A DNA stretch of 64,000 nucleotides from JAPPHA01 sp965242975 (GTDB lineage Bacteria > Pseudomonadota > Alphaproteobacteria > Rhodobacterales > Rhodobacteraceae): NCBI GenBank assembly GCA_965242975.1, contig CBDETS010000007.1, forward strand, positions 5,890,001 through 5,954,000, written 5' to 3'. Within the stretch, counting starts at the first letter, position 1; the number at the start of each line of letters is the position of its first letter. The position numbers and the translations under genes are program-made. Positions 29,444 through 39,069 of this stretch are shown in pieces. The notes beneath the pieces were generated by a model. That model was not told the origin of the DNA, made no database searches, and saw only the letters and a list, made by a program, of their open reading frames with translations.

Positions 29444-29608
29444 TGCCGACTTCCAGGAAATCGAGATGAAACGCATCCATGGGGTCATCCGGGTGCATCA
29501 CGTGGCTGAGGGTGAATTCGAACATCCGTCCGCGCTTATTCGGGCGTGCGGCAAAGGTGGAAACAGGTGTTGCCTCGCGTCGATTGACCCGGGCCGCGGG
29601 CCCCAATG
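29427..29608 (-). pseudogene. Possible 3' remnant of the DUF4387 partner gene
   Basis: The frame ending at 29427 contains RVNRREATPVSTFAAR and EFTLSHVMHPDDPMDAF and overlaps the DUF4387 start. That is the arrangement expected if the C-terminal end of an upstream partner (AtuA/DUF1446-like) had been left behind. On its other side it abuts the stop of the ABC permease at 29609, so nothing of the remainder survives. The family is inferred mainly from position and is weak. Confidence 0.3.
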
Positions 29609-32167
29609 TCACTCGGGTTGACGTAGGACCCGCGCCGGACTTGCCCGTATCGGCCCCAGCGAAAACAGAGATCCCGCGGCGACGGTCACAGCGATGCCGC
29701 CGAACACAATCACGCATGCCGATGTCGCCTCGAACCTGTATTCGCTCTCCATGACGAACCGCATCACGGCCCATCCCGCGATGCTTCCGGAGATGACGGC
29801 AACGACACCAGCGATCAATCCGCACAAGGTCGAACGAATGGCAAAACTCCTCAGGATCTGAATCCGCGAAGCGCCAACCGTTCGCAGCACCGCCGCTTCG
29901 AAGCTGCGCGCGGCTTCCCCGGCGGTCGCTGCCCCGATGAGAACGATGAACCCGATGACCAGTGTCCCGGACGCCGCATAGGTGACTGCCGCAACCAGTC
30001 CGGCAAGCAAACGGGCGATCCGCCTGATTCCGTCCCTCACGCTTATGACCGTGACGTTGGGGAACGCGGTTGCAATCGACTCGAAAACGGCGTTTTCGTG
30101 ATCTCCGGCAGCGTCAACATAGACGGTTCCTATGTGGGTGTGGGGCGCACCCGCGAGTGCCGCAGGATTGACCGACATGATGAACCCGATCCCCACTGTC
30201 GAGAAGTCGACTTCCCTCAGGCTCGAGATCGTTGCATCGATGTCCCGTCCCAGTACGTTGATCGTGATGATGTCACCGATCTCCAGTCCGAGTTCCTGGG
30301 CTTCCTCTGTCGAAAAGCTGACCTGTGGTGGCCCGTTGTAGTCCCGCGGCCACCACTGACCGTCGGTCAGGACGGTATTCGGAGGGATCGTGTTCGAATA
30401 GGTAATCCCACGGTCACCTCTGAGAACCCAGTGATTCCCGGCAACGTCCGATGCGTCTCGTCCGTTGATCCGGGTCAGGAATCCGCGAAGCATCGGCGCC
30501 GTCTCGATTCTGTCGACCGAAGGGTTCTCGGACATCATCCCGAGGAGGCCATCGAGTTGATCGTTCTGGATGTCGACGAGGAAAAACGATGGGGCGACGT
30601 CCGGTAAATCGTTCTCGATGATCGCGTTCAGATTGGAGGAAATCTGGCCAATTGCCGCCAGGACCGACAGGCCAAGCCCCAACGACATCACGACGATTCT
30701 CGTTTCGTTGGCTGGCCCGCCGACCGACGCGAGCGCGAGGCGAATCACTGGCCATCCCCGAACCGACTTCCAGCCCGCCGAACGACGGGCAAATCGGCGA
30801 GAAATGGCGGCGACGGCCGACAGGGCAGCAAGAGAGGCCAGTACGCCCGCTGCGGTCCAGATGCTGATCGTGGGGACACCCGAAAGGGTGGCGGTTGCCG
30901 CGATGAGAGCCAGAACGAGACAGACCGTGGCGAGAATCGGTCTGACCCGAAGGCGCCGCACGCCATGGCCGTCCCCCCGGCGATAAAGGGCGGCAGCCCG
31001 GATATCGGTGACCCGTGACAGCGGCCACAAGGAAAAGACGGCCGCAATCAGGACACCGTAGAGCGCCGCCTCGAGAATTGGCACGACACGGACACCCGCG
31101 AAATCGATCGGCAAGGGAATCCTGTCGACAAGCACCGACTCGAGGGCAACGATCGCGATCGCCCCCATGGCGACCCCGGCGCAAATTCCGGCGACCGTCA
31201 TCGCGCCGATCTGAACTCCGTACGTGAGCGAGACCGTCCGGCTGCTGGCGCCGAGAGTCTTCAGGGTCGCAATCGTGTTTGTCTTTCCATCCAGGAAGTT
31301 GACGACGGCCGAGGCTATTCCGATGCCTCCGACCGCGAGGCCCGCCAGTCCGGCCAGGACCAGAAAGGCGGAAACCCTTTCGACCGCGAACCTCGTCCTG
31401 GGATCCGGGTTGTTCCGGTCCCGCCATTCTGCTCCCGCGTTCGCGAAATGCGTTCTCGTTTCCGTCCTGATCTGCTCAAGATCGGCCTCTTGAGGCAGCT
31501 TCAACCTGTAGCTTGTATTGAATTGCGACCCGGTACCGAGAAAACCCGAGCCTTCAAGCGTCTCCGTCGGAACAATCACGCGGGGCGCCAGCAGTCCTCC
31601 CAGGCCCGAGGCATCCGGCTCGTCCACGAGGATTGCGGAAACTCTGTACTGCCCTGTACCGAGCCCGAGAGTGTCGCCTGGCTCAAGGTCGAGACGAATC
31701 GCCAACTGTTCCTGGATGACCGCGCCTGGAAGGCCCCTGCCGACCGCAAGAGCCTCTGGAAGCGGAATGTCGGGCGACAACTCGACCGACCCGTACAGCG
31801 GATAGTTGCCGTCGACGCCCTTCAGGGAAATCAGCGCCCGGTTGACCTTTCCCTCCGAGTCGGCCGCCGCCATGGACCGGAATTGCACGATTTCGGAGAC
31901 TGCAGCCGAATTGCGACTCATCCAGTCCCGTTCGGCTTCGTTGGCAAAACGGTAGCTGAAGGTGATTTCGGCATCACCGCCAAGGAGGGTTGTTCCTTGT
32001 GTTCGCAGTCCGTTTTCGATGGATTCGCGGACCGTTCCGATGGCGGTGATCGCGCCGACGCCGATGGCCAGGCAGGCGAGAAACACGCGGAAACCGCGGG
32101 TTCCTGTGCGCAATTCGCGCAGTGCGAACGCGACGGCCGGAACGGATTTTGTTTTCGGGATTCTCAC
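29609..32167 (-). CDS. FtsX-like ABC exporter permease (YbbP type)
   Basis: An 852-residue permease with two FtsX/MacB-type halves. An N-terminal transmembrane segment (VFLACLAIGVGAITAIGTV) is followed by a periplasmic region, then helices near residues 265-370 and 400-450, and a C-terminal group (GTLVIGFIVLIGAATAGEAA...GSLFSLGPIRASPARVLR). The size and pairing match the E. coli YbbA-YbbP system, next to tesA there as here. The substrate is unknown; lipid or lipoprotein handling has been proposed for relatives. Its ATG overlaps the ATPase stop. Confidence 0.9.
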   Translation of the reverse strand: MRIPKTKSVPAVAFALRELRTGTRGFRVFLACLAIGVGAITAIGTVRESIENGLRTQGTTLLGGDAEITFSYRFANEAERDWMSRNSAAVSEIVQFRSMAAADSEGKVNRALISLKGVDGNYPLYGSVELSPDIPLPEALAVGRGLPGAVIQEQLAIRLDLEPGDTLGLGTGQYRVSAILVDEPDASGLGGLLAPRVIVPTETLEGSGFLGTGSQFNTSYRLKLPQEADLEQIRTETRTHFANAGAEWRDRNNPDPRTRFAVERVSAFLVLAGLAGLAVGGIGIASAVVNFLDGKTNTIATLKTLGASSRTVSLTYGVQIGAMTVAGICAGVAMGAIAIVALESVLVDRIPLPIDFAGVRVVPILEAALYGVLIAAVFSLWPLSRVTDIRAAALYRRGDGHGVRRLRVRPILATVCLVLALIAATATLSGVPTISIWTAAGVLASLAALSAVAAISRRFARRSAGWKSVRGWPVIRLALASVGGPANETRIVVMSLGLGLSVLAAIGQISSNLNAIIENDLPDVAPSFFLVDIQNDQLDGLLGMMSENPSVDRIETAPMLRGFLTRINGRDASDVAGNHWVLRGDRGITYSNTIPPNTVLTDGQWWPRDYNGPPQVSFSTEEAQELGLEIGDIITINVLGRDIDATISSLREVDFSTVGIGFIMSVNPAALAGAPHTHIGTVYVDAAGDHENAVFESIATAFPNVTVISVRDGIRRIARLLAGLVAAVTYAASGTLVIGFIVLIGAATAGEAARSFEAAVLRTVGASRIQILRSFAIRSTLCGLIAGVVAVISGSIAGWAVMRFVMESEYRFEATSACVIVFGGIAVTVAAGSLFSLGPIRASPARVLRQPE

Positions 32168-32880
32168 AACGCGCCGCGCTTGCCGTGGCCGGAGTTCGTG
32201 CCGGAGACGGTTTCGGACATGGCACCATCACGCAGTCCGACGATCAGGCGGCAGCGGTCCGCGAGTGCGTGGTCGTGGGTCGCGAGTATCAGGGTGCTCC
32301 CGTGCCGGCAGTTCAGCCCGAAAAGAAGTTCCATGATGGTGTCGCCGGTCGCCGAATCAAGATTTCCGGTCGGCTCGTCCGCGAGCAGCAGTTTCGGCCT
32401 TGGTGCAGATGCCCGGGCGATCGCAACGCGCTGCTGTTCCCCTCCCGACATCTGAAACGGAAAATGGTGAATTCGGGATTCGAGGCCGACATCACGAAGC
32501 TCGGTTTCCGCCCGGTCAAACGCCTCCCGGCAGCCCGCGAGCTCCAGCGGCGTCGCGACGTTCTCGAGAGCGGTCATCGTCGGAATCAGGTGGAAGGACT
32601 GAAACACGACCCCGACATTTTCGCGCCGAAATGCGGCCAGTTCATCCTCGTTCATGTCGCCGAGATTCTCCCCCATGACCTTGACCATTCCGTCGGTTGC
32701 CCGCTCTAGGCCCCCGAGGAGCATGAGCATCGATGACTTGCCGGATCCGGACGGCCCGACAAGACCGACCGTTGCCCCCTCGTTGATTTCGAGATCGATT
32801 CCCCTCAGGATCTCGACGGGGCCGGCGTTTCCTGCCAGAGTCAGGCTGACGTTCATCAGGCGAAGGAATGCGTGGGGCAT
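32164..32880 (-). CDS. ABC exporter ATPase (YbbA/LolD-like)
   Basis: A 238-residue nucleotide-binding subunit. Walker A is GPSGSGKSS, the Q loop is VVFQSFHLIPTMTALENV, the signature is MSGGEQQRVAIARA, Walker B is LLLADEPTGNLDS, and the switch His is in ILATHDH. It works with the permease read from 32167. Its start codon overlaps the region in front of the divergent esterase, so both share a very short promoter region. Confidence 0.93.
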   Translation of the reverse strand: MPHAFLRLMNVSLTLAGNAGPVEILRGIDLEINEGATVGLVGPSGSGKSSMLMLLGGLERATDGMVKVMGENLGDMNEDELAAFRRENVGVVFQSFHLIPTMTALENVATPLELAGCREAFDRAETELRDVGLESRIHHFPFQMSGGEQQRVAIARASAPRPKLLLADEPTGNLDSATGDTIMELLFGLNCRHGSTLILATHDHALADRCRLIVGLRDGAMSETVSGTNSGHGKRGAL

Positions 32881-32905
32881 GGCGGCTCGGGGCAGTCAGG
32901 GCGAT

Positions 32906-33616
32906 GTGACGAAAGGGACCGCAATCCTGACCTTAGGCCGGGCTGTCAGGATCTCGGGACTGGTGATGCTTCTTGCGACGGTTCTCGAATTGCCCCTTCA
33001 TGCAACAGCTTCGGGCAGTGATCAACCTGTGACCGTTGCCGCTCTGGGAAACAGTCTCGTCCAGGGCTTCGGTCTTCCGCGTGACAAGGGGTTCACGGTT
33101 CAACTGGAAAACTGGCTGGGGGAACGAAACGCCAACGCCCTGATCCTGAACGCTGGCGTATCTGGTGACACGACCGCCGGAGGCCTCGCGCGCATGGACT
33201 GGACGATCGGTTCGGGCGTTTCCGCCCTGATTGTCGTGTTGGGCGGCAATGACATCCTCAGGGGAATGGACCCCGAGATGAGCCGCAGGAATCTTCGCGG
33301 GATTCTCGAAACTGCGTCACGAAACGGACTTCCGGTACTTCTTGTTGGGCACGAGGTCCCGGACAACTACGGACCAGAATACAAGATTGAGTTCGAAGGG
33401 ATCTATCGTGATCTTGCGAAGGAGTTTGACACGTTGTTTCACGAACGGTTCTTTGCCGGGCTGGAGGAAGGACTCGAACGCCACGAAGCCGCGCGGAGGT
33501 ACATGCAGGACGACGGGTTGCATCCGAACGCGGAAGGAGTTCGCCTGATCGTCGAATCCATAGGTCCAAAGGTCCTGGAACTTGTCGAAATCTCAAGGGC
33601 CCGTTTACCCGACTGA
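32906..33616 (+). CDS. tesA: SGNH-family esterase/lysophospholipase, TesA-like
   Basis: A secreted lipolytic enzyme of about 236 residues. A signal peptide-like stretch (GLVMLLATVLELPLHATASG) is followed by the SGNH blocks: GNSLVQGFGLP (catalytic Ser), NAGVSGDTTAGG, VVLGGNDILRG and DDGLHPNAEG (catalytic Asp and His). The GTG at 32906 has AGGG just upstream; ATG at 32879 overlaps the divergent ATPase gene start and is the alternative. The tesA-ybbA-ybbP grouping is conserved in many proteobacteria. Confidence 0.88.
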   Translation: MTKGTAILTLGRAVRISGLVMLLATVLELPLHATASGSDQPVTVAALGNSLVQGFGLPRDKGFTVQLENWLGERNANALILNAGVSGDTTAGGLARMDWTIGSGVSALIVVLGGNDILRGMDPEMSRRNLRGILETASRNGLPVLLVGHEVPDNYGPEYKIEFEGIYRDLAKEFDTLFHERFFAGLEEGLERHEAARRYMQDDGLHPNAEGVRLIVESIGPKVLELVEISRARLPD

Positions 33617-33989
33617 AAACGATGTGTCGGCAGGCACGAAGCCCGGACGAGGTCATCACGAAAACCGGGATACCACCAGGACGACCGGGAGCGTCCCGTA
33701 CCGAACTGGCTCACATGTTTTCCCGGCAGTTGTCTTCTGACCGCGGGCAGGTTGTCGGCTGCGGCCCATTGATCCGGTCGGTTCACGAATCCGTCTGAAG
33801 TTCATGAATACGGATGGACGACCCGAATTCTGCCAAATCGAATCATCCTTCCCTTTCCGGGAGGCAGGGTGCAGCCACTTGCAATTCTTCGGCGATTTGT
33901 CCGAAACACCGATGTAGCAAGGGGCCGCGGATTCGGTTCAAGTTCCTCGACCGCACGAAGAGATGGCAGATTCGGGAAGGAGAGCACGG
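33617..33989. other. Gap before the aquaporin gene
   Basis: About 370 bases with no supported gene. GGGAGGCAGGG (33859-33869) resembles a ribosome binding site but no credible frame follows. GGAGAG at about 33978 serves the aquaporin. Confidence 0.35.
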
Positions 33990-34658
33990 ATGTCACGGGA
34001 AACAGCCCGCAGCCTGGTTGCGGAGGCGCTTGGTACCGCGTTCCTGCTTGCGACCGTCGTAGGCTCGGGCATCATGGCGGAATCCCTTGCCGAAGGTAAC
34101 ACCGCCCTTGCGCTTCTCGCAAACTCGATCGCGACCGGCGCGATTCTTGTCGTGCTCATTCTCGTCTTCGCTCCGATTTCGGGCGCTCACTTCAATCCGG
34201 CTGTAACGCTGTGTTTCCTGATTCGGCGAGACATCAGCACACGTCGCGCGATTCTGTACTGGTTGATCCAGATCACGGCGGGTCTGGTCGGTGTCATGGC
34301 AGCCCATGTCATGTTCTCGGAACCGTTGTTTTCCGCTTCAACCACCGCAAGAACCGGCATTCACCAGTGGACCGGGGAATTCGTCGCGACGTTCGGTCTT
34401 GTTGCCGCGATTCTCGGAACAATTCGTTTCCAGCCACAGGCGACTCCTTGGGCCGTCGGCTTGGTCATCATGGCAGGATACTGGTATACGTCGTCGACGT
34501 CCTTCGCAAATCCGGCGGTTACAATTGCCCGGGGACTTACCGACACGTTTTCCGGGATTGTTCCGCTGCATGTGCCGGCGTTCGTGCTCGCCCAACTCGT
34601 GGCGGCCGTCGTGGCGACCCTGGTCTTCGGCTGGCTGCTGGCTGAGGGTGACGAATGA
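33990..34658 (+). CDS. Aquaporin / MIP-family channel
   Basis: A 222-residue inner-membrane channel with six predicted helices and the two NPA half-helices HFNPAVT and FANPAVT. The N-terminal block SLVAEALGTAFLLATVVGSG and the length fit the MIP family, close to the AqpS/AqpN group. No ars genes adjoin it, so water, small neutral solutes or metalloids are all possible. The ATG at 33990 has GGAGAG upstream; 33963 is an earlier in-frame ATG. Confidence 0.9.
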   Translation: MSRETARSLVAEALGTAFLLATVVGSGIMAESLAEGNTALALLANSIATGAILVVLILVFAPISGAHFNPAVTLCFLIRRDISTRRAILYWLIQITAGLVGVMAAHVMFSEPLFSASTTARTGIHQWTGEFVATFGLVAAILGTIRFQPQATPWAVGLVIMAGYWYTSSTSFANPAVTIARGLTDTFSGIVPLHVPAFVLAQLVAAVVATLVFGWLLAEGDE

Positions 34659-35134
34659 GACGTCGGTCCAGGCTGGTACGGTCCCCATTCCCGGTTTCCG
34701 GATCGTGCCTGGCTGTGGCAACGGATTCGCGGGTTGGCAGTTTCGCGGGTGGCGTCGACAGATAGGGAAACGCCTAACCGACCATCAGTCTTTCTGTCCA
34801 TCCGCCCGTCGATACGACACCGAAAACGGCGGTCGCGTACGCACGGGTGGAGGGACCGGTGCGTTCGGCACGACGGCGGAAATCTGCCCGATCGTGTTGC
34901 ACCGGGCCGGGTTGTGGAGCCCGGGACAACGGTGACCACGCAGGAATTATTCGGCGGACAGGTATTTTTTCTTGACGCGCACGATTCCGTCGTACAGATT
35001 GTCGACCCGTCTTCTCGTTACACCAGATGTTGCGCTTGCAACCAGGAATTGTGCACGGAGGGCACGAAGCTACTGATTGTTCGGTAAAAACAAAAACGAG
35101 CAGCCTGCATCGGTTGCGAAACATTGAGGCATTC
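34659..35134. other. Leader region of nrdJ
   Basis: About 475 bases without a supported gene. TTGACG at about 34972 followed by CAGATT about 17 bases later could be the nrdJ promoter. I looked for a cobalamin riboswitch core and for NrdR-type palindromes and found neither by eye. Confidence 0.35.
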
Positions 35135-38100
35135 ATGAAAATCAAACGACGCTTCACGCAGAAAGGGAAGGACGCCTACTCAGGAATCAAGTTTCGCGAG
35201 ACAGTGTCGGAGATTCGCAACACGGACGGGTCAATCGTCTTCTCGCTCGACAAGGTCGAGGTTCCCGAAAACTATTCCCAAGTCGCCGCCGACGTGATCG
35301 CTCAGAAATATTTCCGCAAGTCGCGGATTGCGAAGAACTTCAATCGTGTTCCGGAACCCGGGGTTCCGGAATTCCTGTGGCGATCAGAGCCGGCAAAGGC
35401 GATCGAAGACGGAACGGCAAACCGGCGGAAGCCGGTCAGGGAAACCTCTCAGGGATACAAGGGAGAGACATCTGCCAAGCAGGTGTTCGACAGAATGGCA
35501 GGTGCCTGGACGTACTGGGGCTGGAAAGGGGGCATGTTCGATACCGAGGAGGATGCCCGCGCCTTTCGGGACGAGATGAGATTCATGCTCGCCAGTCAAA
35601 TGGCTGCACCAAATTCACCGCAATGGTTCAATACCGGGCTGCACTGGGCGTACGGAATCGATGGTCCCGGACAGGGGCATTACTATGTCGATCCGCTGAC
35701 CGAAGAAATGACTCAATCGGCGAGTGCCTACGAACATCCCCAGCCCCATGCGTGTTTCATTCAGTCAGTCGGTGACGACCTGGTCAACGAGGGAGGCATT
35801 ATGGACCTCTGGGTCCGGGAAGCCCGGCTGTTCAAGTACGGCTCCGGTACCGGGACAAACTTTTCTTCCCTTCGGGCGGAGAATGAGCCTCTTTCGGGGG
35901 GAGGGAAGTCGTCGGGTCTCATGTCTTTCCTCAAGATCGGCGACCGCGCGGCCGGAGCAATCAAGTCCGGCGGCACAACGAGGCGCGCCGCCAAGATGGT
36001 CATCTGTGACATGGACCATCCTGACATCGAGGATTTTATCAACTGGAAGGTTCTCGAGGAGCAGAAGGTCGCTTCGCTGGTTGCAGGATCAAGAATCCAC
36101 GAAAGGGAACTCAACGGGATCTTTGCTGCCGTGCGGTCATGGGATGGCCGGGAAACGGACGCGGTCGACCCCGTCGTCAATTCGTCCCTTCGGAAAGCCA
36201 TTCGCTCGGCGAAGCGTGCGTGCGTACCGGAGACCTACATCAACCGCGTCCTGCAATACGCCCGTCAAGGGTACACGGGAATCGAGTTTCCGATCTACGA
36301 GGCTGACTGGGACTCCGAGGCCTATGTTACGGTATCCGGCCAGAACTCGAACAACTCCGTGCGCGTGACCGACGCTTTCATGACGGCAATGGCAGATGAT
36401 GACGACTGGGAACTTTCGAGACGTACGGACGGCGTGGTCATCCGCACGATCAAGGCGCGCGCGCTTTGGGAGCAGATCGGCCACGCTGCGTGGGCCTGTG
36501 CCGATCCCGGTGTCCAGTTCCACGACACGATCAACGGGTGGCACACCTGCCCCGCGGACGGAGACATCAAGGCGTCGAATCCGTGCTCGGAGTACATGTT
36601 CCTCGATGATACGGCCTGCAATCTCGCCAGCCTCAATCTCCTCGGTTTTCTGAAGGACGGGAAGTTCCGGATCGACGAATACGTTCACGCGATCCGACTG
36701 TGGACGATTGCACTCGAGATTTCGGTTATGATGGCCCAGTTTCCGAGCAAGCGGATCGCCGAGCTTTCTTTCCGGTTCCGGACCTTGGGCCTCGGATACG
36801 CCAATATAGGCGGCCTGTTCATGACGATGGGCCTTGGGTACGACTCTGCCGAAGCCCGTTCGCTCTGTGGCGCACTGACGTCCATTCTGACCGGTGTCGC
36901 GTACAAGACCTCGGCCGAAATCGCGGGAGAACTTGGTCCGTTCCCGGGCTACGCGGCAAATGCCGAACACATGAAGCGCGTGATGAGAAATCATCAGCGT
37001 GCGGCACGGGGTGACTCCGAGGGGTACGAGCAGCTGGGAGTTGCGCCGGTTCCCCTGGATCACGCCAACTGTCCTGACAAGGACGTCGCGATGTTCGCGG
37101 AGTCCTGCTGGAGTCAGGCGATTGCGCTTGGCGAGATGTACGGATTCCGGAACGCCCAGGTGAGCGTAATCGCGCCGACGGGCACGATCGGGCTGGTCAT
37201 GGATTGCGATACGACGGGAATCGAGCCCGATTTTTCCTTGGTCAAGTTCAAGAAACTCGCAGGCGGCGGATATTTCAAGATCATCAACAAGTCGGTTCCC
37301 GCCGCGCTGAAGGCGCTCGGCTACAAGGACCCGGAAGTCGAGAAGATCGTTCGATACGCCGTCGGCGCCTGCACCCTTCGCGGGGCGCCTGAGATCAATC
37401 ACGAGACGCTCGCCGACCTCGGATTCGGCAAATCCGAGATCGACAGGCTGGAACTTGCAATTCCGTCTGCGTTCGATATCCGCTTCGTGTTCAACCCGTT
37501 GAGCCTCGGGGCCCAATTCTGCCGTGACGTGCTGGGTATCCCCGAAGAATGCATTTCCGACCCGTCGTTTGACCTGTTGAGTCATCTCGGGTTCACCCGG
37601 GCGCAGATCGATGCGGCGAACTGTTACGCATGCGGTACGATGACTCTTGAAGGCGCGCCCGGCCTCGCCGAAAAAGATCAACATGTCTTTGATTGCGCCA
37701 ACCCCTGCGGGCGAACCGGAACACGCAGTTTGTCGGTTTCAAGCCACATTTCAATGATGGCTGCGGCACAGGGCTTTATTTCCGGCGCCATTTCCAAGAC
37801 GGTCAACATGCCGAACGCTGCGACGACGCGCGATTGCCTCGAAGCTTATGAGCAAAGCTGGAGACTGGGGGTCAAGGCGACGGCTTTGTATCGCGACGGC
37901 TCCAAGCTCTCGCAACCGTTGTCGTCGGCAATTGTTTCCGAATGGGAATCGGACTTTGCGGACAGCCTGGAAGACGAGAGCGAAACGGTTACGACACAAT
38001 CCGTCGCCGAACGCATCGTCGAAAAAGTGATTCATCGCGAAGTCGAGCGTGCCCGCGAGCGCAAACGCCTGCCGGACCGCCGCAAGGGATACACACAGAA

Positions 38101-38800
38101 AGCCACGGTTGGCGGCCACAAGGTCTATCTGCGAACAGGCGAATATCCAAACGGCACCCTGGGCGAGATCTTCATCGACATGCACAAGGAAGGGGCCGGA
38201 TTTCGAGCGATGATGAACAATTTCGCCATCGCCATTTCGGTGGGCCTGCAGTACGGCGTTCCGCTGGAGGAATTCGTCGAGGCCTTTACGTTTACGCGGT
38301 TCGAACCGGCCGGACTGGTACACGGAAACGAAAACATCATGAATGCCACGTCGGTGCTTGACTACATCTTTCGGGAGCTGGCGGTTTCCTATCTCGACCG
38401 GACGGACCTGGCGCACGTCAAACCCGAAGGAACGAGCTTTGACGATCTTGGCGACGGGGTTGTCGAGAACAGCGAAAACTGGCTGCATGCTGCGGGCAAG
38501 GGTTCGCCAACCCATTCCATCGAGCTGATCCGCCGATTGTCGTCGACAGGGTACTTGCGCAAGAGATTGCCGACCGTCGAGGCAGATTCGGGCGAAGAAG
38601 CCGGAATTGCGCCCGACAATGGTGTCGGTGACGGCGCAGCTGCGGCATCGCAGCAGGCAACCGCTTTTCGGGCTCGTGAGCTGGCACGAATTCAGGGATT
38701 CGAGGGTGACGCCTGCGGCGAATGCGGCAACTATTCGCTGGTCCGCAACGGAACGTGCCTCAAGTGCAACACCTGCGGAGCCACCAGCGGCTGCAGTTAG
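35135..38800 (+). CDS. nrdJ: Vitamin B12-dependent (class II) ribonucleotide reductase
   Basis: Reduces ribonucleotides using adenosylcobalamin, with no need for oxygen or a second radical subunit. It is 1221 residues from ATG 35135 (MKIKRRFTQKGKDAY). Blocks include ASQMAAPNSPQWFNTGLHWAYG, KYGSGTGTNFSSLR, GGTTRRAAKM, the catalytic NPCSEYMFLDD region, IAPTGTIGLVMDCDTTGIEP and a C-terminal cysteine-rich tail (CGECGNYSLV...CNTCGATSGC) used for re-reduction or metal binding. No intein interrupts it. The length matches alphaproteobacterial NrdJ. It stands alone. Confidence 0.97.
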   Translation: MKIKRRFTQKGKDAYSGIKFRETVSEIRNTDGSIVFSLDKVEVPENYSQVAADVIAQKYFRKSRIAKNFNRVPEPGVPEFLWRSEPAKAIEDGTANRRKPVRETSQGYKGETSAKQVFDRMAGAWTYWGWKGGMFDTEEDARAFRDEMRFMLASQMAAPNSPQWFNTGLHWAYGIDGPGQGHYYVDPLTEEMTQSASAYEHPQPHACFIQSVGDDLVNEGGIMDLWVREARLFKYGSGTGTNFSSLRAENEPLSGGGKSSGLMSFLKIGDRAAGAIKSGGTTRRAAKMVICDMDHPDIEDFINWKVLEEQKVASLVAGSRIHERELNGIFAAVRSWDGRETDAVDPVVNSSLRKAIRSAKRACVPETYINRVLQYARQGYTGIEFPIYEADWDSEAYVTVSGQNSNNSVRVTDAFMTAMADDDDWELSRRTDGVVIRTIKARALWEQIGHAAWACADPGVQFHDTINGWHTCPADGDIKASNPCSEYMFLDDTACNLASLNLLGFLKDGKFRIDEYVHAIRLWTIALEISVMMAQFPSKRIAELSFRFRTLGLGYANIGGLFMTMGLGYDSAEARSLCGALTSILTGVAYKTSAEIAGELGPFPGYAANAEHMKRVMRNHQRAARGDSEGYEQLGVAPVPLDHANCPDKDVAMFAESCWSQAIALGEMYGFRNAQVSVIAPTGTIGLVMDCDTTGIEPDFSLVKFKKLAGGGYFKIINKSVPAALKALGYKDPEVEKIVRYAVGACTLRGAPEINHETLADLGFGKSEIDRLELAIPSAFDIRFVFNPLSLGAQFCRDVLGIPEECISDPSFDLLSHLGFTRAQIDAANCYACGTMTLEGAPGLAEKDQHVFDCANPCGRTGTRSLSVSSHISMMAAAQGFISGAISKTVNMPNAATTRDCLEAYEQSWRLGVKATALYRDGSKLSQPLSSAIVSEWESDFADSLEDESETVTTQSVAERIVEKVIHREVERARERKRLPDRRKGYTQKATVGGHKVYLRTGEYPNGTLGEIFIDMHKEGAGFRAMMNNFAIAISVGLQYGVPLEEFVEAFTFTRFEPAGLVHGNENIMNATSVLDYIFRELAVSYLDRTDLAHVKPEGTSFDDLGDGVVENSENWLHAAGKGSPTHSIELIRRLSSTGYLRKRLPTVEADSGEEAGIAPDNGVGDGAAAASQQATAFRARELARIQGFEGDACGECGNYSLVRNGTCLKCNTCGATSGCS

Positions 38801-39069
38801 GTTCGGGAAACCGGTCTCGACCCGATTCCGTTCGGAACTCTCTTTCCGGGACGCGACCACTTTCGGTTTCACTGGCGCCTGTCTACCGTGACTGGCGGCG
38901 CGTGCTGCCTTTCCGGCCTCGGAGACCGGATGTGCCGGCAACCGCACTCGTCCGGTTGAATGAGCCGGGAATCAGTTGTTGCATGTCCGGATATAATCTG
39001 TGCAGGGAGGCCCGTGGGCGCCCATTTCTTCCGAGCGTTACCCACGGAGAATTTCGAGCGGATAGGCAG

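Noticed and set aside
34659..35134. Cobalamin riboswitch or NrdR boxes in front of nrdJ
   Set aside because: Looked for because the enzyme needs B12. No conserved B12-box core and no paired NrdR-type palindromes were seen.
36137..37684. A 515-codon frame antisense to nrdJ
   Set aside because: nrdJ is unambiguous on the other strand over the whole span; the antisense translation has no motifs.
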